Source: Chthoniobacteraceae bacterium
GTDB lineage: Bacteria > Verrucomicrobiota > Verrucomicrobiia > Chthoniobacterales > Chthoniobacteraceae
NCBI GenBank assembly: GCA_947476045.1
Contig: CANJNZ010000035.1
Span: 1-43,572, forward strand
DNA: 43,572 nt
Direction of reading: 5' to 3'
This document shows positions 1 to 6,809 of the stretch, in pieces. The notes beneath the pieces were generated by a model. That model saw only the letters and a list, made by a program, of their open reading frames with translations, ran no database searches and was not told where the DNA came from. Every line of letters starts with the position of its first letter. Position 1 is the first letter of the stretch. The position numbers and the translations under genes were made by a program.

Positions 1-131
1 CACTCCGGCATCGAATGAGGGACACCCTGCAACGTTACTGGGAGGACGCCAAATCCGTCCTCCAACTCATCGGTCGCGACTGGCTGCTGGTTCAACTAAA
101 CGCTATGCGGAAAACTCGAATGTCTGTTTAA
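1..131 (+). CDS. Unidentified 3' end of a coding frame entering from the left edge
   Basis: A frame open from the window edge (first full codon at 3) runs for 42 codons to a TAA at 129-131. The peptide is Arg/Leu/Trp-rich and includes RDTLQRYWEDAKSVLQ. I do not recognise it. It lies where the neighbouring hicA frame on the other strand loses its family sequence, so it could be the tail of a transposase or another inserted gene. That is inference from position only. The frame is short enough to be open by chance. Confidence 0.25.
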   Translation, partial: LRHRMRDTLQRYWEDAKSVLQLIGRDWLLVQLNAMRKTRMSV

Positions 132-267
132 TTTGAGCAGATGGTATGACAAGGCGCGTTTTACCGTTCGTCATAATGATGTGACCGCTTTCGCGGGCGA
201 TTCGGTAGCCGAGTTTTTCAAACACGCGCACGGCGTCGCGCTGGCGGATGCCGGGGAGCTTGGGCAT
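103..267 (-). pseudogene. hicA: HicA-like mRNA interferase toxin, C-terminus apparently replaced
   Basis: This 54-codon frame begins MPKLPGIRQRDAVRVFEKLG and continues with a GHIIMTNGKTRLVIP-like stretch. That is the N-terminal two thirds of a HicA toxin, a small dsRBD-like ribonuclease that cleaves mRNA. The family His lies in the SGHIIM segment. Intact HicA proteins usually run about 60-80 residues and go on after the VIP motif with a conserved His/Pro region and a C-terminal RDAG helix. Here the sequence after residue 42 (about position 142) is unlike the family and stops at residue 54. The ATG is 5 bp beyond the hicB stop, so the two are co-transcribed with the antitoxin first. I infer a truncated, probably inactive toxin. 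A divergent but intact short HicA is the alternative. It is too short to appear in most gene calls. Confidence 0.6.
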
Positions 268-272
268 CGCCG

Positions 273-488
273 CTACACGGTCACGAGTTCGCGGGAGTAG
301 CGCGCGCCTTCCGCCGCGAGTTCACGGGCGGCGTCTTCCTCCGCCACTTCCAGCCAAAGCGCGATGGCTTCGCGGATGTTGGCGAGTGCTTCCTCGCGTG
401 TCGCACCCTGTGAGTGACAACCCGGCAGCGCGGGGCAGGAAACCGCAAAGCCTTCCTCCGTTTCGATGAGTGTGACGGGGTATTGCAT
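273..488 (-). CDS. hicB: HicB-like antitoxin
   Basis: This 71-residue protein begins MQYPVTLIETEEGFAVSCPA and contains LPGCHSQGATREEALANI. That is the classic partial RNase-H fold of HicB-family antitoxins (beta strands, the D/E-GFAV-CP-LPGC-S-G-T-EEA signature, then one helix). It lacks the C-terminal ribbon-helix-helix or HTH DNA-binding domain of long HicB proteins, so it is the short type. Its role would be to bind and block HicA. The frame can be extended six codons upstream, but the internal ATG matches the family start. It sits directly upstream of the damaged hicA, as expected in a hicBA operon. The tail of the upstream dioxygenase frame overlaps it in another register; that overlap is probably artefactual and concerns the upstream gene. 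Confidence 0.8.
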   Translation of the reverse strand: MQYPVTLIETEEGFAVSCPALPGCHSQGATREEALANIREAIALWLEVAEEDAARELAAEGARYSRELVTV

Positions 489-1426
489 GGTGGGAGTGTA
501 ACCCATGAAGCTCTTTCGGCAACAATGGAGTGGGGCAGCGCGCCTAGCTCCCCAACATCCGCCGCACGCGACGTTTTATTTTCCCTGCGAAGCTGCGGTG
601 TGAATTCCCCGATGCGACGGGCACTGCGACCGAGCGGGCCGCCGCGATTTTTCCAAGCTTCGGCGCGCTCTGCGGCTGGCGTGATTTTTCCGACGAGCCA
701 CGGAAACATTTCGCGGGCTGGAGCGGGCACGGGCGCACTGCGAAAGGCGAGGATGTAGGCGCGACGCGGGATGTCGGTGGTGTTTGCGCTCGCGCCGTGC
801 AACGTGCGGCAGTGGTGAATCGCTGCACCGCCCGGAGGCAGCGGACAAGGCTCTGCGGCGGAGCGATCAAATTCTCCGATGCATTCCAACGCCGACTTGC
901 GCGGGTCGCCGCCGAGCGAGCGATGTTCGAGAATGGGGCCGCGATTGCTGCCGGGGATGTATTGCATACAACCGTTCTCCACGGTGGCGGGCTGGAGCGG
1001 CATCCAGATGCTGAGCTGCTCGTAATCCACGCCGGGATCATAGCGGTGCGCTTCGTCCTGATGCCACGGCGTCGGCGCGCCGTAGTGGGCGGGTTTGAAA
1101 ATCGCGTGCTCAAACCATGGCTCGGCAGTCGGGCCGAGGAGTTGGCGTGCGATGGTGAGCGCATTCACGCGAAACTGCGTATCGCCGAGTTCGGGTGCAA
1201 ATTCGATGGGGTTCAGGATTTGCGGAAGCACCGGTGTCATATCCGCATTATAACTGCCCGCGAGGTCAAAAGATCTTCCCTTTTCCCAGCCCGCACGCTC
1301 AGCGAAGAGCCGGTCGAAAATTCCGCGTAACCGGTCCACTTCCTCCGCAGAAGTGATCGCATCGAGCTGCAAGTATCCGAGTTCGCGGAAACTGGCGATT
1401 TGCTCGTTAGAAAGGGTGGTCGTCAT
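281..1426 (-). CDS. Phytanoyl-CoA dioxygenase family protein with anomalous C-terminal read-through
   Basis: Probable Fe(II)/2-oxoglutarate-dependent oxygenase of the PhyH family. Visible metal ligands are H122 and D124 in WHQDEAH and a distal His (H210) in TLHGAS. A 2-oxoglutarate-binding Arg (R221/R222) follows 11-12 residues later. The ATG at 1426 gives MTTTLSNEQIASFRELGYL, a typical PhyH start; a start 16 codons upstream is less likely. Substrate unknown. Family members usually have about 250-300 residues, but this frame continues to 381. The last roughly 70 codons overlap hicB in a different register, and their composition looks non-genuine (Arg/Lys/Pro/Ser-rich). An alternative register ends at 544 with a short basic tail. 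A frameshift or loss of the original stop near 540-600 would explain this. The oxygenase core is confident; the 3' end is not. Confidence 0.8.
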   Translation of the reverse strand: MTTTLSNEQIASFRELGYLQLDAITSAEEVDRLRGIFDRLFAERAGWEKGRSFDLAGSYNADMTPVLPQILNPIEFAPELGDTQFRVNALTIARQLLGPTAEPWFEHAIFKPAHYGAPTPWHQDEAHRYDPGVDYEQLSIWMPLQPATVENGCMQYIPGSNRGPILEHRSLGGDPRKSALECIGEFDRSAAEPCPLPPGGAAIHHCRTLHGASANTTDIPRRAYILAFRSAPVPAPAREMFPWLVGKITPAAERAEAWKNRGGPLGRSARRIGEFTPQLRRENKTSRAADVGELGALPHSIVAERASWVTLPPCNTPSHSSKRRKALRFPAPRCRVVTHRVRHARKHSPTSAKPSRFGWKWRRKTPPVNSRRKARATPANS

Positions 1427-1482
1427 TGGCACGAAGCGTTTCCTTAGCAGAAGCAAGGCCCGTTGACCCGCCAAATGTGCGG

Positions 1483-2289
1483 CTAGACGCTGACGGTTCC
1501 TTCGAAGACGAAGTCGGCGGGGCCGGTGAGGGTGACGTTTTTCCAGCCGTCGCCGTCCGGCTCGAAGCCGACGAGCAGGGTGTCGCCGCCGCGGACGGCG
1601 ACGCTGACGGGCGAGCGCGCGCCGGTGAGGCGTGAGAAAATGAGCGCCGCCGCGCAGACGCCGGTGCCGCAGGCGAGTGTTTCGTCTTCGACGCCGCGTT
1701 CGTAGGTGCGGATGGCGATGCCGCCGCCGGGCAGTTCGCCGACGAAATTGGCGTTGGTGCCTTTCGGCGCGAAGTGTTCGTGGCGGCGGATGGCGCGGCC
1801 AAGGCGGACGATGTCCGTCTTTTCCAAATCGCTGACGAACACGACGGCGTGCGGGACGCCGGTGTTGAGAAAATGGACTGTCAGTTTTTCATCCGCGACG
1901 AGCAATTCGGCACCGGGCGCAAACGAATGTGGTGGCGACATGGCGATGCGCACATTCTCGCCGACCAGATCCGCGCCGATAACTCCAGCGAGTGTCTCGA
2001 AAGTGACGCGCCCGTTTTTTCCCGCAACTCGGCTTGCGTAGCGCGCAAAGCATCGCGCGCCGTTGCCGCACATCTCGGCTTCGCCACCATCGGCGTTGTA
2101 GTAGCGCATTTTGAAATCTGCACCGTCGGCAGCGGGTTCCACGGCGAGCAGCCCATCCGCGCCGATGCCACGATGGCGGTCGCAAATGCGGGCGATGGCT
2201 TCGCGGTCGAGCGAGTGGCGGAGGTCGCGGTTGTCGAGCATCACGAAGTCGTTTCCGGCTCCGTTCATTTTGGTGAAAATCAACGTCAT
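1483..2289 (-). CDS. dapF: Diaminopimelate epimerase
   Basis: 268 residues, the normal DapF length. It interconverts LL- and meso-diaminopimelate, the last step before meso-DAP is used for peptidoglycan and lysine synthesis; cytoplasmic and cofactor-free. The protein starts MTLIFTKMNGAGNDFVMLDN, the family N-terminal signature. The two catalytic cysteines of the racemase pair are present: C74 in EMCGNGARC and C207 in LACGTGVCAA. The two halves each form one DapF-type alpha/beta domain. It is the last gene of a minus-strand run (deoxyhypusine-synthase-fold protein, rfaE1-like kinase, dapF), 45 bp after the kinase stop. All three may be co-transcribed as an envelope-biogenesis cluster. Confidence 0.96.
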   Translation of the reverse strand: MTLIFTKMNGAGNDFVMLDNRDLRHSLDREAIARICDRHRGIGADGLLAVEPAADGADFKMRYYNADGGEAEMCGNGARCFARYASRVAGKNGRVTFETLAGVIGADLVGENVRIAMSPPHSFAPGAELLVADEKLTVHFLNTGVPHAVVFVSDLEKTDIVRLGRAIRRHEHFAPKGTNANFVGELPGGGIAIRTYERGVEDETLACGTGVCAAALIFSRLTGARSPVSVAVRGGDTLLVGFEPDGDGWKNVTLTGPADFVFEGTVSV

Positions 2290-2334
2290 CCCTGCCGAAA
2301 TACGCGAAGGGCGCGGGATGTCAACGGGGCGCGC

Positions 2335-3327
2335 TTACTCGGGAAAGCTGGCGAGCACTTCCTCGCGCGTGGCGACGGCGGTGCCGGTCTTGGCGACGAC
2401 GATGCCGCTGGCGTGGTTCGCAATTTCCGCAGCCTCACTGGCGGTGGCTCCGCTTGCCAAAGCTGAGGTGAAGACGGCGATGGCGGTGTCGCCCGCGCCG
2501 CTGACATCAATGACTTCCTGGGCGCGCGTCGGGATGTGATATGGCGCGCGGCCTGCGGTGAAGAGCATCATGCCCTGTTCGCTGAGCGTGACGAGCAGAT
2601 GGTCGCAGCGCCATTTTTCTAAAAGGATCGCGCCCACTTCGAGCAGCGCACGGTCTTCCATCGGCGGCTCGACAGGATCGGTCACGCTGCGTCCGGCGGC
2701 GCGAAATGCCTCACCGCGATTGGGCGTCACGCACGTCACGTCGTGCCAGCGGATCGAGTTGGAGGGTTTCGGGTCCACGGTAACGATTTTCTTCGCGGCA
2801 CGCGCAGCTTTTACGATGGCATCCACGAGCGGCTGATCGAGCAGGCCCTTGTCGTAATCCTCCATGATGATCGCATCGAGCGACGGCAGCAGCTTTTCAA
2901 AATGCGCGAGCACACGAGTGCGCTGTTCAGCGCTGAGGCCGCGACGCTGCTCGCGATCCACGCGGACGACTTGTTGGTTGCGCGCGACGATTCGCGTCTT
3001 GCGGATGGTCGTGTAGCTGGGATCGAAAATGACGCCATCGAGCGTGACGCCGCGTGTTTCCAAAATGCCGCGCAGGATGTCCGCATCGTGCCCCGTGCCG
3101 GCGAGGCTGAGCAAATGCACATGGTCCACAAACTCGCGCAAATTCCGCGCGACGTTTGCAGCGCCGCCGGCGTTGAAAGTTTCCTTCACCACTTCGACCA
3201 CCGGCACGGGTGCCTCCGGCGAAATGCGCCCGACTTTTCCCCAGATGAATTCATCGAGCATCATCTCGCCGACGACGAGAATGCGTTTGGAGGGAGCGAG
3301 AATTTCGGAGGCGCGTTTGCGGTTCAT
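2335..3327 (-). CDS. rfaE1: PfkB-family sugar kinase, probable D-glycero-beta-D-manno-heptose-7-phosphate kinase
   Basis: 330 residues, ribokinase/PfkB fold. The closest family I recognise is the kinase half of HldE (RfaE1/HldA), which phosphorylates heptose 7-phosphate at C1 for ADP-heptose and LPS inner-core synthesis. Visible signatures are VVGEMMLDEFIWGKVGRISP near residues 18-37, GGAANVARNL at 54-63, a VDPK substrate/phosphate loop at 184-187, and the catalytic anion-hole motif DVSGAGDT with the base D280. The nucleotidyltransferase domain of bifunctional HldE is absent, so a separate RfaE2 would be needed elsewhere. The start codon is directly adjacent to the stop of the preceding deoxyhypusine-synthase-fold gene, which implies translational coupling. 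Another PfkB sugar kinase is the main alternative. Confidence 0.85.
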   Translation of the reverse strand: MNRKRASEILAPSKRILVVGEMMLDEFIWGKVGRISPEAPVPVVEVVKETFNAGGAANVARNLREFVDHVHLLSLAGTGHDADILRGILETRGVTLDGVIFDPSYTTIRKTRIVARNQQVVRVDREQRRGLSAEQRTRVLAHFEKLLPSLDAIIMEDYDKGLLDQPLVDAIVKAARAAKKIVTVDPKPSNSIRWHDVTCVTPNRGEAFRAAGRSVTDPVEPPMEDRALLEVGAILLEKWRCDHLLVTLSEQGMMLFTAGRAPYHIPTRAQEVIDVSGAGDTAIAVFTSALASGATASEAAEIANHASGIVVAKTGTAVATREEVLASFPE

Positions 3328-4263
3328 TTATGCGAGAGCTTCGGTGACTGCGGCGAAGAGCAGTGGCAGCATCAATTCGTGGTGGCCGACGAGATACACG
3401 CCTTTGCCGCCGAGTGCGGTGGGGCGGCGCTGGACGTTTTCCGACGGGCGGTAGTGGCGCGTCATGTCGAGCGTCGCGGTGGTGAACTTCTCCACTTTGT
3501 GACCGAGGTTGCGGGCGATGGTGAGCGCTTTCAAAAAAACCTCGGGCATGATCACCGCGCTACCGACGTTGAGCACGACACCGCCTTCGAGCTGCGCGCA
3601 CACGGCGGCGAACGTTTGAAAATCGCGGTAGCTCGCTTCGCCGAGATGTGCGCCGTTGGTCGTCGGGTGTTGGTGGATGATGTCGGTGCCGATGCCGATG
3701 TGGACGGTCACCGGGATGTCCAACTCCGCGCCGGTCCCCATGATCGAGAGGTGCTTGTTGGGAAATGCGAGCGCTCTTTCGCCGAGCGCACGGCCAGCGC
3801 CGAGACCGCATGCGATTCCGTCTGCGAGTGCGGCATTCATCATGCGCCCGGTTTCATCCACCATGCCGAATGATCCATCGTTCAACCCGCGCTGAACGTC
3901 CTCGCTCGTCTCGCCGTTGTAGCACAGTTCGAAGTCGTGGATCGCGCCTGCGCCGTTGAACGCAACTGCGTTGACGATGCCGCGCCGCATCGCGTCCACA
4001 ATGAGAGGATTAAGACCGACTTTGATCGAGTGCGCGCCCATCATCAGCAGCACAGGGCGCTGGTTTTTTACCGCCGTTGCGATGGCGGTGACGACACATT
4101 TGAAATCCTGCACCGCGAGGAAATCCGGCAGCTTGTCGAGGAACGTCGCAAAGCTTTCGCCAGCGGCGTGCGGTTTGGCGAATGCTTCGACGGCGACCTT
4201 GTTGGCGCGGTCGGCGACGGGATACGTTCGGATTTTTGAAAAGTCTAAAGGCGGAAAGCGCAC
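3328..4263 (-). CDS. Deoxyhypusine-synthase-fold protein, probably not a true DHS
   Basis: 311 residues. The core AHSIKVGLNPLIVDAMRRG followed by NGAGAIHDFELCYNGETSEDV resembles the Rossmann-like core of deoxyhypusine synthases. The archaeal/eukaryotic enzyme uses an active-site Lys in GGGVVKHH. By eye the corresponding segment here reads LNVGSAVIMPEVF, without that Lys, so deoxyhypusine synthesis is unlikely; bacterial EF-P is also not a hypusine substrate. No signal peptide, so cytosolic. It abuts the rfaE1-like kinase gene and is followed by dapF, which suggests a role linked to nucleotide-sugar or envelope metabolism. That functional suggestion is inference. The start MRFPPLDFSKIRTYPV is the first in-frame ATG. 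Confidence 0.7.
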   Translation of the reverse strand: MRFPPLDFSKIRTYPVADRANKVAVEAFAKPHAAGESFATFLDKLPDFLAVQDFKCVVTAIATAVKNQRPVLLMMGAHSIKVGLNPLIVDAMRRGIVNAVAFNGAGAIHDFELCYNGETSEDVQRGLNDGSFGMVDETGRMMNAALADGIACGLGAGRALGERALAFPNKHLSIMGTGAELDIPVTVHIGIGTDIIHQHPTTNGAHLGEASYRDFQTFAAVCAQLEGGVVLNVGSAVIMPEVFLKALTIARNLGHKVEKFTTATLDMTRHYRPSENVQRRPTALGGKGVYLVGHHELMLPLLFAAVTEALA

Positions 4264-4276
4264 GCGTGGAAATCTG

Positions 4277-4313
4277 GAATGTCCGGCGACGAATGTCGAA
4301 CGTCGAATGTCCG
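4277..4313. repeat. Short degenerate GAATGTCNN repeat between two genes
   Basis: The block between the two minus-strand genes holds three close copies of GAATGTC followed by variable bases (GAATGTCCGG, GAATGTCGAA, GAATGTCCGC), with GACG or GTC linkers. It is not coding on either strand. It looks like one unit of a dispersed intergenic repeat, but only one locus is visible here, so its family status is inference. Confidence 0.45.
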
Positions 4314-4351
4314 CATCGCCTCGGAATCGGACAGGTGAGGGCGCGGTTCGT

Positions 4352-5818
4352 TCACATTCCCTTCGAGCCGGGCGGTGGATTTTGCGGCCATTTATCGCTG
4401 CGGAATGGTGAGGCTGGCAGGCCGGCGGAGTTGATGAGATTGCAGTCGGGATTGTCCGCCCAGCCGTAGCGGATGGCGACGGGCGAGGGGACTTTTGGGC
4501 TGCTCACGACGATGTGATCGCCCTCGATGACCGCATCCGCCCACACGAACTTTTTGTCCTCGCCCGCAAGCGCGAAGCCCTTGATCGGCCCGCCGTCGCT
4601 CGTTTTGAGGCCGCCGCTGTTGCTGAAGCTGAGACGGATTTTCGACTCTTCAATCTGCATTCCTCCGTAAAGCGGGCCGCTGTATTCCATCTCCTGAAAA
4701 TACACCTGCGCCAGCGCGGAGAGCGCGAGCCGGTGGCCGATGGCCTGTTTGTTTGTAGGGTGGATGTTCTTCGCGTCGCCAACATCAATTCCCACGGCCA
4801 TCCCAGTGCGCGGCAGCTCGAGCGTGTTGAATTGCGCCTCGCGGATTTCTGCCCAGTAACTGTCCGTCGGTTCTTCGTGGCGTGCGCCGAAATTCACCAA
4901 CTGCACGTAGAGAAATGGAAACTCTGCCTCGTCGCGAGGCACGCCCTGCGCCTTCGCAAATTCATGCCGCCACGATAGAATCATCGTCGCAAAAAGCTGC
5001 CCGTAGATGGCGTGGTCGCCGCTCTTCGCGGGGCCGCCATTTGCCTCGCCCTGATACCAAATCGCACCGCGAATCGTGCAGCCCGCCACGGGCGCGATCA
5101 TGCCGTTGAAAAGCACCATCGGGTCCGTGAACGGTGGAAAAAATTTCGTCAACTCCGGCGTGGAGCGAATTTTTCTCGAACGTCCGCCGAACGCCGCGTT
5201 CGACTTCATCGCGATCTCGGGCATCCATGCCTCCACCGGCGTCCCGCCCCACGAAGAGTGGATCACGCCCACGGGCACTTTGAGTTTTTGATGCACTTCG
5301 CGCGCGAAGAAAAATCCCGCAGCCGTGAAGCGCCCCACAGTCTCCGGCGTCGCCACTTCCCATTTGCCTTCGCAATCTTCGAGCGGCGTCGCATTCAGCT
5401 TTTGTTTGACGGTAAAAACGCGCACGTCCGGGAAATTGCCCGCCGCGATCTCCGCTTCTGCGTCCTTCGCGCTTTTCACTTCCATCTCCATGTTGGATTG
5501 CCCGCCCCCCAGCCACACTTCCCCCACGGCCACGTTCTTCACGGTCAGCTTGTTTTTTCCCGTCACGGTCAACTCGCGGCCCGTGCCCGGCTTCATTCCT
5601 TCGAGTTTCACCGACCAGCGTCCTTTTGCATCAGCAGTCGCGGAGGCCTTCGTCTCGCCGAGTGTGACGTTCACTTTCTCGCCTGCATCCGCCCAGCCCC
5701 ACACATTCGCCTTGGCGTCCTGCAACAGCACCATGTTGTCGCTGATGACCGCAGGCAGCCGCACCTCTGCGAACACAGCGATGGACGTGATCAGAAAAAT
5801 GGAGGCGATGATTTTCAT
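4352..5818 (-). CDS. Secreted sialate O-acetylesterase-like SGNH hydrolase
   Basis: 488 residues beginning with a signal peptide (MKIIASIFLITSIAVFAEV). An N-terminal beta-sandwich (about 20-100) is followed by an SGNH/SASA-type esterase domain. The nucleophile block is GGGQSNM (S108), a WYQGEAN block follows in mid-domain, and the catalytic Asp/His pair probably lies in the DVGDAKNIHP region. The C-terminal beta domain carries LINSAGLPASPFRSD, typical of the family. It would remove O-acetyl esters from sialic acids or, in environmental bacteria, from acetylated plant or algal glycans in the periplasm or outside. It stands alone, divergent from the HNH gene. Family assignment is strong; the substrate is not determined. 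Confidence 0.9.
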   Translation of the reverse strand: MKIIASIFLITSIAVFAEVRLPAVISDNMVLLQDAKANVWGWADAGEKVNVTLGETKASATADAKGRWSVKLEGMKPGTGRELTVTGKNKLTVKNVAVGEVWLGGGQSNMEMEVKSAKDAEAEIAAGNFPDVRVFTVKQKLNATPLEDCEGKWEVATPETVGRFTAAGFFFAREVHQKLKVPVGVIHSSWGGTPVEAWMPEIAMKSNAAFGGRSRKIRSTPELTKFFPPFTDPMVLFNGMIAPVAGCTIRGAIWYQGEANGGPAKSGDHAIYGQLFATMILSWRHEFAKAQGVPRDEAEFPFLYVQLVNFGARHEEPTDSYWAEIREAQFNTLELPRTGMAVGIDVGDAKNIHPTNKQAIGHRLALSALAQVYFQEMEYSGPLYGGMQIEESKIRLSFSNSGGLKTSDGGPIKGFALAGEDKKFVWADAVIEGDHIVVSSPKVPSPVAIRYGWADNPDCNLINSAGLPASPFRSDKWPQNPPPGSKGM

Positions 5819-5891
5819 GCCGGTAATGATGGGCGTGAACGAAGCCTGCGGGCGATACGTTTTTTCCGGGCGCCAACAGCTTGAGCATCAG

Positions 5892-5921
5892 TTGACATCG
5901 CGCGCACACCGCTGCTAGTTT
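5892..5921 (+). promoter_or_regulatory. Probable sigma70-type promoter of the HNH gene
   Basis: A perfect -35 hexamer TTGACA (5892-5897) is followed after 18 bp by TAGTTT (5916-5921) inside GCTAGTTT. The ATG of the HNH gene is about 25 bp downstream. The -10 match is moderate. Confidence 0.5.
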
Positions 5922-5946
5922 CCGCGCGCCTTAGCTCGGCGACGTT

Positions 5947-6549
5947 ATGCTACTTAATCGTCCAGTGCTCGTCCTCAACCGGCTGTGGCAGGCGATTCAC
6001 GTCTGCACCGCCCGCCGGGCGTTTTCGCTTCTCTGTCAGGGACACGCGCAGGTCGTCCACACCGACGACGGTTCCTTTTCCACCCACGACTACGAAAGCT
6101 GGCGCGACCTCAGCTCGCGCGAGCCTGATGTTCACATGGTGCAGACCACGCGCTTCAGCTTCCGCGTCCCGCGCGTCATCGTGCTCATGCTTTTCGACCG
6201 GATGCCGCGCAAGGAGGTGAAATTCACCCGGCACAACATCTTCGAGCGCGACCGCAACACCTGCCAGTATTGCGGAAAGCACTTCGACCGCCGCGACCTG
6301 AATCTCGACCACGTCTTCCCCCGCGACCGTGGGGGCGCGATGACGTGGGAAAACATCGTCTGCTCCTGCATCCGCTGCAACACGCGCAAAGCCAACCGCA
6401 CCCCCGAGGAAGCCCGGATGAAGCTCATCAAAAAACCCGAGCGCCCGAAGTGGCGTCCCTTCGCCCACCTCACTTTCGGCGCCGATCAGCACGAAAGCTG
6501 GAAACACTTCGTGGACTTCGCCTACTGGAACGTCGAACTGGGTGAATAG
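5947..6549 (+). CDS. HNH endonuclease family protein
   Basis: 200 residues. The C-terminal half is an HNH (beta-beta-alpha metal) nuclease of the McrA-like type. CQYCG (C106, C109) and CIRCN (C141, C144) form the structural zinc site, and LDHVFPRDRGG with D121-H122 provides the metal-binding and general-base His. TWENIV and N145 complete the motif. The N-terminal half (NRPVLVLNRLWQAIHV) matches the conserved front domain of widespread solitary bacterial HNH proteins whose role is uncertain. No methylase or restriction partner is adjacent, so a role in restriction is not indicated. It is divergent from the esterase and followed by a 260-bp gap. Confidence 0.92.
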   Translation: MLLNRPVLVLNRLWQAIHVCTARRAFSLLCQGHAQVVHTDDGSFSTHDYESWRDLSSREPDVHMVQTTRFSFRVPRVIVLMLFDRMPRKEVKFTRHNIFERDRNTCQYCGKHFDRRDLNLDHVFPRDRGGAMTWENIVCSCIRCNTRKANRTPEEARMKLIKKPERPKWRPFAHLTFGADQHESWKHFVDFAYWNVELGE

Positions 6550-6729
6550 CGATAGTCACTTTTCTAAAAAAAATCACTGGGAATGGCAAACACTCGTCCT
6601 GTGTGTTTGTAGATTTCAGCAATCGTCAACCACCGGCAAGGACAACCTGCCAAGGTCAAACTGGTGGTTTTCAGACCATGCCGAGCCAGCATATTAAATT
6701 GGTAACAGCTTTTTTTCCCCATTTTTGAG

Positions 6730-6735
6730 TATAAT
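6730..6735 (+). promoter_or_regulatory. Possible -10 element upstream of the giant membrane protein gene
   Basis: A perfect TATAAT occurs 75 bp before the ATG at 6810, inside a locally AT-rich 260-bp gap (6550-6809). No good -35 is seen at 16-18 bp; a TG two bases upstream of the hexamer gives only an imperfect extended -10. The rest of the gap contains no gene I can support. Confidence 0.3.
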
Positions 6736-6809
6736 TCTAATAAGACAGGAAATAAGAGATACCCCATCTTGTTCCGCGCTTAAGACCATATTACCACTAA
6801 ATCTCTTTT

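Noticed and set aside
2743-3873. Plus-strand open frame across the kinase and deoxyhypusine-fold genes
   Set aside because: Spans two genes antisense, no motif, and the two minus-strand genes are well supported.
6564-6767. 67-residue minus-strand frame in the AT-rich gap before the giant gene
   Set aside because: No family, no RBS, and the region is better explained as a promoter-bearing gap.
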